Program-made: the position numbers and the translations under genes
In this document: one piece after another, positions 54,184 to 61,194 of the stretch
How positions within the stretch are numbered: the stretch's first letter is position 1
How the letters are laid out: every line of letters starts with the position of its first letter
The notes under the pieces: generated by a model
Database searches by the model: none
What the model saw: only the letters and a program-made list of their open reading frames with translations
Told to the model about the DNA's origin: nothing
DNA from: Sabulibacter ruber
GTDB lineage: Bacteria > Bacteroidota > Bacteroidia > Cytophagales > Hymenobacteraceae
DNA length: 64,000 nt
Reading direction: 5' to 3'
Assembly (NCBI RefSeq): GCF_017355955.1
Contig: NZ_JAFFID010000005.1
Coordinates: 124,001-188,000 of the forward strand

Positions 54184-54471
54184 TTACTCCAGAACTTTAG
54201 GTACCCGGAAATAGTCTGAGTCTTTGCACGGAGCCAGACGCAGGGCATCCTCGTGCCGAACGGTGTTCTGGGCCACGTCTTCGCGCATTACGTTCAGTTC
54301 CTCAGAGATATGGATGAGAGGCTCCACGTTCTGGGTATCCAGCTGGCGCAGTTGGTCTACCCAATCCAGAATGTTGTTCAGGTCTTTGAGCATCTCCTGC
54401 TCTTTGGTCTCGTCAAACTCAAGCCGGGCTAAGTGCGCCAGCTGCCGTAAGGTTTCTATGTTGGTGCTCAT
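54184..54471 (-). CDS. gatC: Asp-tRNA(Asn)/Glu-tRNA(Gln) amidotransferase subunit C
   Basis: This 95-aa GatC stabilises the GatA-GatB complex that amidates mischarged Asp-tRNA(Asn) or Glu-tRNA(Gln). The typical LRQLAHLARLEFDETKEQEM, DLNNILDWVDQLRQLDT and C-terminal RHEDALRLAPCKDSDYFRVP are present. The start overlaps the end of plsC by 53 bp in another frame. GatA and GatB are not in the window, so GatC is encoded apart from its partners. Confidence 0.95.
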   Translation of the reverse strand: MSTNIETLRQLAHLARLEFDETKEQEMLKDLNNILDWVDQLRQLDTQNVEPLIHISEELNVMREDVAQNTVRHEDALRLAPCKDSDYFRVPKVLE

Positions 54472-55222
54472 GGTTCTTCTGTTGTAAAGTCTCGTTAATA
54501 ATGTGGAAGGTCTGTTGCTTCAACGTCTCCAGATCCTTCAGGGTCATCCCCGCCGTAGGGATGGGTTGGTGGATGATCATTTCCAGAGGATGGTACCGGA
54601 TAATAAGCTTGCCTTTCACATCGGGCAGGAACAGGTGGTTGTACGGCATGGTAATGGGAACCAGCGGCACCTGTTTCTCAATGGCCAGTTTAAACGGCCC
54701 GTCTTTGAACGGCAGCAAGGTGCGCCCCGAGTCTGGCGAGATCTTCCCTTCGGGGAAAATCACCACGCTGCGGCCCGCATCCAGGCTTTGTTTGCTGGCA
54801 ATGTACGCTTTGGCGCTGCTGATGGGGCTGTCGCGGTCCACCGAGATGTACAGCGCATCATAGATCTTGCCCCACAGCGGCACTTTGGTCAATGACTTTT
54901 TGCCCACAAAGTTCAGGAAGCCCGGCACGGCCGCCAGAATCATGGGAATGTCAATGTACGAGCTGTGGTTGGGCGCAAACACGTAGCGCTGGTTTGGGTC
55001 AATCTGCTCTACCCCCTTCACGGTCACCGGCATCAGGTACATGCGTAGCTGAAACTTAGACCACAAACGGTTCAGCGTATGCGCGTGCTTCAGTCGGGTA
55101 GGTTTGGCAATCAATACCCTGAAAAGCGGGTAAGAAGTTAGAAAAGGTAGCACAAACATGGTGGTGCACCATACCGAGTAAACCTTTTTGCCGATTCCAT
55201 TTAGCCTGATCATCTTTCCCAA
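54419..55222 (-). CDS. plsC: 1-acyl-sn-glycerol-3-phosphate acyltransferase
   Basis: This 267-aa membrane-bound PlsC-type enzyme makes phosphatidic acid. The catalytic NHSSYID (H-x4-D) lies at about residue 88, FPEGKISPDSG near 162, and VPITMPYN follows. A hydrophobic stretch near the start (VYSVWCTTMFVLPFLTSY) anchors it. The last 17 residues (HEHQHRNLTAAGALSPA) are encoded by the beginning of gatC in a shifted frame. First gene of the five-gene minus-strand set. Confidence 0.93.
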   Translation of the reverse strand: MGKMIRLNGIGKKVYSVWCTTMFVLPFLTSYPLFRVLIAKPTRLKHAHTLNRLWSKFQLRMYLMPVTVKGVEQIDPNQRYVFAPNHSSYIDIPMILAAVPGFLNFVGKKSLTKVPLWGKIYDALYISVDRDSPISSAKAYIASKQSLDAGRSVVIFPEGKISPDSGRTLLPFKDGPFKLAIEKQVPLVPITMPYNHLFLPDVKGKLIIRYHPLEMIIHQPIPTAGMTLKDLETLKQQTFHIINETLQQKNHEHQHRNLTAAGALSPA

Positions 55223-55266
55223 AATTACTAATTAATAAGAAAAGCGCCACACCAACGCGTGGGTAA

Positions 55267-55308
55267 GCCGTTTTTGTCCTGTTTTACCAGAAACTAACTT
55301 AACACGGC
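55267..55308. repeat. dispersed GTTTT/AAAAC palindrome
   Basis: Diverged copy upstream of plsC: GCCGTTTTTGTCCTGTTTTA, then CCAGAAACTAACTTAACACG. Confidence 0.5.
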
Positions 55309-55363
55309 AAACGCGCTTCTCCCTGACTTAGTGCCAGAAACGTTGTTTATTTAGGACGATGGG

Positions 55364-55936
55364 TTAAAAACGGGTTAAAAGAATCTTCTCGGCTTTGAGC
55401 AGACCGGCCACGCTGATGGCATCGGTGATCTCGCTGTCCATGGCCATGCGCACAGCCTCGTGCAAAGGCAGTTTCCAGATTTTCAGGTCCTCGGTTTCCT
55501 CAAACTCGGTCTCGCCGGCGGTCAGGTCCTCGGCCAGGAAAATGAAGCCTTCCTCATCGGTCACGGAGTTGGAGGTATGGATGCGCCCGATGTTGGTCCA
55601 CTGCTCGGCGGTGAAACCGGTTTCCTCCTTCAGCTCGCGCTTGGCAGACTCCAGCGGATCAATCCCGATGGGGCCGCCGCCCATGGGAATCTCCCAGGAA
55701 TATTCATTTACGGTGTAGCGGTACTGGCCCACCAGCCAGGTGTTGCCTTCCTCATCAATGGGAATGATCCCGATGGCTAAGTTCTTCATGGAAACCACGC
55801 CGTAGATGCCCCGGCCCCCGCCCGGATTGATCACCTGCTCCTCGCGCACGCTGATCCAGGGGTTGTCATAAATAGGCTTTGAATCTAAGGTTTTCCAGGG
55901 GTTTTCTTCTGAGTGCTGTGGTTTATCAAATGGCAT
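55364..55936 (-). CDS. NUDIX hydrolase, ADP-ribose pyrophosphatase-like
   Basis: This 190-aa NUDIX enzyme should hydrolyse nucleoside diphosphate derivatives such as ADP-ribose. The box core is ESAKRELKEETGF; the first glutamate of the classic G-x5-E-x7-REUxEE box is replaced by a hydrophobic residue in GPIGIDPLE, and the GGGP loop precedes it. The N-terminal part (YDNPWISVREEQVINPGGG) is of the ADPRase subgroup type. Monocistronic. Confidence 0.9.
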   Translation of the reverse strand: MPFDKPQHSEENPWKTLDSKPIYDNPWISVREEQVINPGGGRGIYGVVSMKNLAIGIIPIDEEGNTWLVGQYRYTVNEYSWEIPMGGGPIGIDPLESAKRELKEETGFTAEQWTNIGRIHTSNSVTDEEGFIFLAEDLTAGETEFEETEDLKIWKLPLHEAVRMAMDSEITDAISVAGLLKAEKILLTRF

Positions 55937-55975
55937 GGGCTGTGGCGTTTTGCTACGGTAGTTGATGTTATAAAA

Positions 55976-56015
55976 TGTTTTATGGTTGTTTTCTTAAAAG
56001 TAGCCTCAAATCAGG
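55976..56015. repeat. dispersed GTTTT/AAAAC palindrome
   Basis: Copy between the NUDIX and doc genes: TGTTTTATGGTTGTTTTCTT, then AAAAGTAGCCTCAAATCAGG. Confidence 0.6.
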
Positions 56016-56048
56016 ATGTAAATACTTATTTCTAAATTTGATTATAGA

Positions 56049-56432
56049 CTAAGGAGAAACGCGTTTTGTTTTTTCTTCTAGCCACTGCCTGATTTCATCA
56101 AAGGAAACTTGTCCGGTGGCAATGGAAATCACAAAAGCATACTTCTCATCCTGAGAGGCTACAATGTCCAACCCGGCCTGTAACAGAATAAGCCGCATGA
56201 GCACGTAACCGGTACGTTTGTTCCCGTCTATGAAAGGGTGGTTCACCAGGATGCTTTCCATGATGGCCGAGGCTTTCTCAACAGGGGAGGAGTAAAGCTC
56301 CTGCTGGTCAAACGTAGCGAAAGGGCGGTTCAAAGCTGCATCCAGTGCCCCATAGTCTCTAATCCCTTTAGCGCCCCCGAACTGCTCAATGAGCAAGTTA
56401 TGGATTTGCTCCACCTTGTTTAATGGAATCAT
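56049..56432 (-). CDS. doc: Doc-type (Fic-fold) toxin
   Basis: This 127-aa protein is of the death-on-curing family. The Fic-fold motif is HPFIDGNKRTG with His65, matching the Doc-type H-x-F-x-[ND]-[AG]-N-K-R. Doc toxins phosphorylate elongation factor Tu and stop translation; some chromosomal homologues are diverged. The ATG overlaps the stop of the upstream antitoxin gene by 4 bp (ATGA), the usual arrangement of a type II toxin-antitoxin module. Confidence 0.92.
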   Translation of the reverse strand: MIPLNKVEQIHNLLIEQFGGAKGIRDYGALDAALNRPFATFDQQELYSSPVEKASAIMESILVNHPFIDGNKRTGYVLMRLILLQAGLDIVASQDEKYAFVISIATGQVSFDEIRQWLEEKTKRVSP

Positions 56433-56617
56433 TGTGCCAGCTTCTTCAGGAGCTCTTTATCCTCGGAGAGAATCTTTTCCAGATGCTCTGAATTCCCGAA
56501 CTCTGGCTGACTTTTTCTCTGTACTTCACGCACGTAAGCCAACACGTCTTCCAGGCGGTCTTCCGGAACCGTATCCAGTGCCTTCTGGATCTCGTCTTTC
56601 AATTCTTTCGCCGTCAT
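56429..56617 (-). CDS. antitoxin of the Doc module
   Basis: This is a 62-aa helical protein: MTAKELKDEIQKALDTVPED, a middle helix RLEDVLAYVREVQRK, and an acidic, likely disordered end SEHLEKILSEDKELLKKLAQ that could wrap around the toxin. The start at 56617 fits the core; the frame is open 21 codons further up. It is not a clear Phd, but small helical antitoxins of this look often precede Doc genes in Bacteroidota. It would also repress its own promoter. Confidence 0.8.
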   Translation of the reverse strand: MTAKELKDEIQKALDTVPEDRLEDVLAYVREVQRKSQPEFGNSEHLEKILSEDKELLKKLAQ

Positions 56618-56649
56618 AGGGCAATTCCTTTTGTTTCTGGGTTTATAGC

Positions 56650-56678
56650 GCGTTTTCGCCAAAATAGGCTTAAAACGC
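56650..56678. repeat. dispersed GTTTT/AAAAC palindrome (short form)
   Basis: 29-bp copy upstream of the antitoxin: GCGTTTTCGCC, AAAATA, GGCTTAAAACGC. Confidence 0.6.
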
Positions 56679-56703
56679 ATATGAAGAAGTAAGCTCCGCC
56701 AGA

Positions 56704-57840
56704 TTACACATGCGACCGAACGGCCTCAGCGGCTTGCTGGTACACCTGCTCGTACAGAGGCACAATCTTGCTGATCTCAAACTCCTGGGCGCGGGCCAGC
56801 GCGTTTTCTTTGAATTTGGGTAGTTGGTCGTCTTGCAGGAGGAAGAGCGTGTTCTTCACCATGTCTTTCACATCGCCCACTTTGCTCACGAAACCGGTGA
56901 CGCCGTGCACGTTCAGTTCGGGCAGACCACCGGCATCTGAGGAAATGACCGGCACCTCGCAGGCCATGGCTTCCAGCGCCGCCAACCCGAAACTCTCTTT
57001 CTCAGAGGGCATCAGAAAGACATCGGCTACGGAGAGCAGTTCTTCCACGGCTTCCAGCTTGCCCAGGAAACGCACGTCCTGGCAGATGCCCAGCTTGCGG
57101 CACAGGTTCTCCATTTTGGGCCGCTCAGGGCCATCGCCTACCAGCAGCAGCTTGGACGGAACTTTCTCCCGCACCTTGGAAAAGATCTTGATCACGTCAC
57201 CAATGCGTTTCACGCCCCTGAAGTTGGAGGTGTGCACCAGCAGTTTCTCGCCAAACGGCGCGATGGCCGATTTGAAGTGTTCTTTCCGCTGTTTCTTGAA
57301 CCGCTCCAGGTTGATGAAGTTAGGAATGACCACAATCTCCTTCTCAATGGGGAAATACTCGTAGGTTTCGCGCTTCAGGTCCTCAGACACCGAGGTCACC
57401 GCATCTGACTGGTTAATGCTGAAGGTCACCACCGGCTCATAGGAGGCGTCTTTGCCTACCAGGGTGATATCTGTGCCGTGCAGCGTGGTAATTACCGGGA
57501 TGTGGATGCCTTTGGTAGCCAGAATCTGCTTGGCCATGAACGCCGCCGATGCGTGGGGGATGGCGTAGTGCACGTGCAGCACATCCAGGTGCTCAAACTG
57601 TACAATGTCTACCATCTTGCTGGCCAATGCCAACTCATAGGGCGGATACTGGAACAGCGGGTAATTAGGGATATTTACTTCGTGGTAAAACAGGTTCTCA
57701 TTGAAGTGGTCCAGACGGGCGGGTTGGCTGTAGGTGATAAAATGCACCTTATGTCCTTTTTGCGCCAGGGCTTTGCCCAGTTCTGTGGCCACCACACCAC
57801 TACCGCCAAATGTAGGGTAGCATACAATTCCAATCTTCAT
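56704..57840 (-). CDS. bshA: N-acetyl-alpha-D-glucosaminyl L-malate synthase BshA
   Basis: This 378-aa glycosyltransferase of family GT4 makes GlcNAc-malate, the first step of bacillithiol synthesis. The BshA start KIGIVCYPTFGGSGVVATEL is diagnostic, with HVHYAIPHASAAFMAKQI and the GT4 motif PSEKESFGLAALEAMACEVP. BshB and BshC are not in the window. Bacillithiol is the low-molecular-weight thiol of many Bacteroidota and may support the peroxidase enzymes elsewhere in the window. Confidence 0.95.
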   Translation of the reverse strand: MKIGIVCYPTFGGSGVVATELGKALAQKGHKVHFITYSQPARLDHFNENLFYHEVNIPNYPLFQYPPYELALASKMVDIVQFEHLDVLHVHYAIPHASAAFMAKQILATKGIHIPVITTLHGTDITLVGKDASYEPVVTFSINQSDAVTSVSEDLKRETYEYFPIEKEIVVIPNFINLERFKKQRKEHFKSAIAPFGEKLLVHTSNFRGVKRIGDVIKIFSKVREKVPSKLLLVGDGPERPKMENLCRKLGICQDVRFLGKLEAVEELLSVADVFLMPSEKESFGLAALEAMACEVPVISSDAGGLPELNVHGVTGFVSKVGDVKDMVKNTLFLLQDDQLPKFKENALARAQEFEISKIVPLYEQVYQQAAEAVRSHV

Positions 57841-57863
57841 GCGCGTAATTGTTTGCCGCGAAG

Positions 57864-60818
57864 TTACGGTTTCGGCTCTAACGATTGATATACTACGTCA
57901 TGAATCCGGGTGCGGATGTTGTATTTGAGTAGCTTATCGTTCTCAGAGGTAGGGTAAACGCGGTTAGACAGGAAAATATAGATCAGGTTGTTCTCTGGGT
58001 CTATCCAGGCACCGGTGCCGGTAAAGCCGGTGTGGCCAAAGGTGTTCAACGGAGCTAAGTCTGAGGTTGGGCCGTTTCCGGCAGGATCTGGCTTGTCCCA
58101 GCCCAGCCCGCGGCGGCTGTTTTGGGCCCCGTTTTGGGAAAACTCCGTTACAATGGGAGATTTGAAGAACTGCTGCCCGCCGTAGTTCCCGTTCTGGAGA
58201 TCCATTTGCATGAGAATGGCCAGGTCATTGGCGTTGGAAAACAAACCGGCATGCCCGGCTTTGCCGCCCAGCATGGCGGCGTTGGCGTCATGCACGGTGC
58301 CTTGCACCGGAGTGCCGGCCTTGAAGTCAGAACCGGGGGCAGTAGGGGCAATCTGCTCTTTCAGGAATTTGTTTAGCGGGTTGAACGTGAGGGTGGAGGT
58401 GCCCAGCGGTGCGTAGAAGTTCTGTTCCAGGAAATCGGGGAGAGATTGGTTCAGCAGCCGCTCAGTAATGCGTTTCATGATGTGCAAACCCAGATCTGAG
58501 TAGCGGTACTCAAACTTACCGGCAGAATTGCGTTTGCCTACCAGATCAGACTTTACTACCCATTTCCAGACCAGGTCTTCCAGCTTCTTGTTGGCATATA
58601 CCCCCGGCACTACCAGGTTGGGGTAGGTGTCAGAAGGCAAACTGTCATAATACATGTGGTCTGGCTTGCCTTCAACAAAGGTCTGTTTCCAGAACGGGAT
58701 GTAAGAGGCCAAACCGGCCTGGTGCAGCAGCACATCGCGCACCAGCAGATTGGCTTTGTTGGAGCCCTTTAACTCTGGTAAGTAGGTGACCAATTTCTCG
58801 TCCAGTTTCAGCCGGCCCTGGTCTTTCAGGAACATCACCGCCTGCAGGGTAGCGGCCACTTTGGTGATGGAAGCCAGGTCATAGATGGTTTTCTCGGTGA
58901 CCGGCTGGGTACGTTCATAGGTGTAATAGCCGTAAGCCTTCTCCATCACCACAGTGCCGTCTTTCACCACCAACACCTGGCAACCGGGAGTGGCGGCGTA
59001 GGCAATGGCTTCGGTGGCGATGTTGTCAATCTGCTTCAGAATGTGGGAGTTCATGCCTACGCTCTCTGGTACCGAGTATTTCAGGCGGTTGAGGGACGGC
59101 GTGGAGACTCCGGTTCCGGCTTTGAACTTGGGCGAGGCGGTCACGGGCAATCGGCCGTTGGCCGGCAGCGCCCCAAACAGCACCTGCGGGATTACCTTAC
59201 GCGAGGTCTCATTGTCTTCGTAGCCGCACACCAACCAGTCACTGGCCTCAAAGTTCTTGAGGCTGTATGCGTTGCCCATTACCACCACCACTACTTTCTT
59301 GGTAGGATCGCGCTGGATGTCCCGGATAAACTCCAGAGCGGTGCCAGATAAGTTGTAGTTGCTGTTGGGGTTGTTGTTGAGTTTATGCAGGGAGATTACC
59401 ACTACATCGGCTCCCGCCAGGTCACGCTTAATGGCCGCATACACCGTATCTGCCGCAAACCGGCTGGTCACGGCAAACTTCTTGAAAGGAGCGTATTTCT
59501 CTAAAGTCTGGGTAAAAGCGTTGTTCAAGTCAGCGCCTACAGAAACGGACGCAAACTGGACCGTATCCAACGCTCTGAAGGGCAGCAAGTCGTTTTTATT
59601 GGCTACTACCGTGGCCGCTTGTTCATACAACTGCTGCTGTAAAACGTGGCTAACGGGTCGGCTCAAATCCTCTGACAGGTTTTCCAGCTCAATGGGTTTG
59701 TAGTTGCTCAAACCCGCCCAGTACTTGGCGTGAAGCATCTTACGCACGCGCAGTTCCACTTCCTGCTGGCTGATGGTGCTATCTGCGATGGCCTGTTTGA
59801 TGTTGGCGATAGCTTTGGGCACGTCTTCAGAGAACAGCAACACATCGTTCCCAGCCTTCAGGGCCAACGCATCTACCTCACCGGGCTTGTGGTAGCGGGT
59901 TACGCCCTTCATGTTCAAGGCATCGGTGAACACCAGACCATCGTACTGCATCTGGCCTTTGAGCAGGTCACGCACCAGGTAGGGCGATAAGGTAGCCGCG
60001 CGGTTCGCGATGGAATCCAGCTTGGGTACGTGCAGGTGCGCTACCATCACGCCCATTACGCCGGCATCAAAAGAGCGTTTGAAGGGATACAACTCCACCT
60101 CGGTAAGGCGGGCCATGTCATGCGAAAGAACCGGTAAGGAGAGGTGTGAATCGGCATCGGTGTCGCCGTGGCCGGGGAAATGTTTGGCTACCGCAATGAT
60201 GCCGTGATCCTGCAAGCCTTTGATGTAGGCAATGCTGCGCGCAGTCACCTGCTCTTTGCTCTCCCCGAAAGAACGGTTCCCGATAACCGGATTGTTGGGG
60301 TTGCTGTTGACGTCTACTACCGGGGAGAAATTCACGTGAATGCCCAAACGCTTCAGCTTCAAGGCAATCTCGCGGCCCATGAGGTACACGTAGCGGTCAT
60401 CGGGCAGGGCTCCCAAAGTCATCTGCTTGGCAAAGTGCATGCTGCTGTCCAGGCGCATATCCAGGCCCCACTCGGCGTCAATGGCCACCAGCAAGGGCAC
60501 TTTGGCGAGGCTCTGGTACCGGTTGGTGAGCTTGGCCTGGCGCACGGGCCCGCCCTGCATGAACATCACTCCCCCAATACCGTACTGGGTGATCAGGTTT
60601 TCTACTTCCCTGATGTGGCTCTGCGGTTTGTTGGAGTAGGCGGCCACCATGAACAGCTGCCCGAGGCGCTGATCTGGGGTAAGAGACTGATAAACACTGT
60701 CTACCCAGCGCTGCTCCTGAACGGAAATGTTGCCCCGGCCCTTGGGCCCAAAGCCCGATAAGAACCACCAGGTGCCCATTACTACCGTCAGCAGCCCCAG
60801 GCTATATCGCTTTAGCAT
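57864..60818 (-). CDS. fusion of GH3 glycosidase and beta-lactamase-like serine hydrolase
   Basis: The product is 984 aa. After an N-terminal membrane anchor/signal (SLGLLTVVMGTWWFLSGF), residues 40-380 form a GH3 domain of the NagZ type (KHFPGHGDTDADSH, VFTDALNMKGVT). Residues 390-590 match the GH3 C-terminal domain, with NPNSNYNLSGTALEF and VVVVMGNAYSLKNF. The last 390 residues form a penicillin-binding/beta-lactamase-like (class C) domain with S-x-x-K in SITKVAATLQ, Y-S-D in YRYSDLGLH and HTGFTGTGAW. Such fusions are known in Bacteroidota; a role in cell-wall muropeptide recycling is likely but inferred. The gene starts 23 bp upstream of bshA's end region on the same strand, so it may precede bshA in one transcript. 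Confidence 0.92.
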   Translation of the reverse strand: MLKRYSLGLLTVVMGTWWFLSGFGPKGRGNISVQEQRWVDSVYQSLTPDQRLGQLFMVAAYSNKPQSHIREVENLITQYGIGGVMFMQGGPVRQAKLTNRYQSLAKVPLLVAIDAEWGLDMRLDSSMHFAKQMTLGALPDDRYVYLMGREIALKLKRLGIHVNFSPVVDVNSNPNNPVIGNRSFGESKEQVTARSIAYIKGLQDHGIIAVAKHFPGHGDTDADSHLSLPVLSHDMARLTEVELYPFKRSFDAGVMGVMVAHLHVPKLDSIANRAATLSPYLVRDLLKGQMQYDGLVFTDALNMKGVTRYHKPGEVDALALKAGNDVLLFSEDVPKAIANIKQAIADSTISQQEVELRVRKMLHAKYWAGLSNYKPIELENLSEDLSRPVSHVLQQQLYEQAATVVANKNDLLPFRALDTVQFASVSVGADLNNAFTQTLEKYAPFKKFAVTSRFAADTVYAAIKRDLAGADVVVISLHKLNNNPNSNYNLSGTALEFIRDIQRDPTKKVVVVVMGNAYSLKNFEASDWLVCGYEDNETSRKVIPQVLFGALPANGRLPVTASPKFKAGTGVSTPSLNRLKYSVPESVGMNSHILKQIDNIATEAIAYAATPGCQVLVVKDGTVVMEKAYGYYTYERTQPVTEKTIYDLASITKVAATLQAVMFLKDQGRLKLDEKLVTYLPELKGSNKANLLVRDVLLHQAGLASYIPFWKQTFVEGKPDHMYYDSLPSDTYPNLVVPGVYANKKLEDLVWKWVVKSDLVGKRNSAGKFEYRYSDLGLHIMKRITERLLNQSLPDFLEQNFYAPLGTSTLTFNPLNKFLKEQIAPTAPGSDFKAGTPVQGTVHDANAAMLGGKAGHAGLFSNANDLAILMQMDLQNGNYGGQQFFKSPIVTEFSQNGAQNSRRGLGWDKPDPAGNGPTSDLAPLNTFGHTGFTGTGAWIDPENNLIYIFLSNRVYPTSENDKLLKYNIRTRIHDVVYQSLEPKP

Positions 60819-61194
60819 TTCGCAACGCGTAATTTAATTTGAATAACTGTTTCATAGGGCTAATTTCGCAGAGCAAAACTAGCCGGCGGCTGAAGAAGCT
60901 TTGAACTGTTTTAAGCGCGTTTTTTGCAAACGGCTTAAAAACCAGAATTGTTCAACGCTACTCCCCCAGATTCTTGTCTTCTAGCCTGTTTGTGCATTTT
61001 AGGGCGAATAGCGCCCCAAAGCAGCCAGGATAAATGAGACAATAAACAGAAGACGAGGGAGGTAAGCCCGCTGTTTAAGCTGGTAATATTACTGAAAAAA
61101 ATGCTTTTGCGCCGTAAAAATAGGTGAGACCGGGTGGTTTCTCCGTTGAACACAAAAGGGCAGAAGCTAAATTATACTACGCAGGGAAGTTTGT
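60819..61194. other. divergent gap between the GH3 fusion and mutL
   Basis: 376 bp with a dispersed palindrome (60905-60945) and a -7-like CAAAACTA (60874-60881; TAGTTTTG on the minus strand) for the GH3 fusion. A short minus-strand ORF here is not convincing. Confidence 0.5.
60905..60945. repeat. dispersed GTTTT/AAAAC palindrome
   Basis: Copy: ACTGTTTTAAGCGCGTTTTT, then TGCAAACGGCTTAAAAACCA. Confidence 0.65.

Noticed and set aside
60935-61153. 72-aa minus-strand ORF in the gap before mutL
   Set aside because: One hydrophobic stretch but no start context, no similarity I know, and it overlaps a repeat; too weak.
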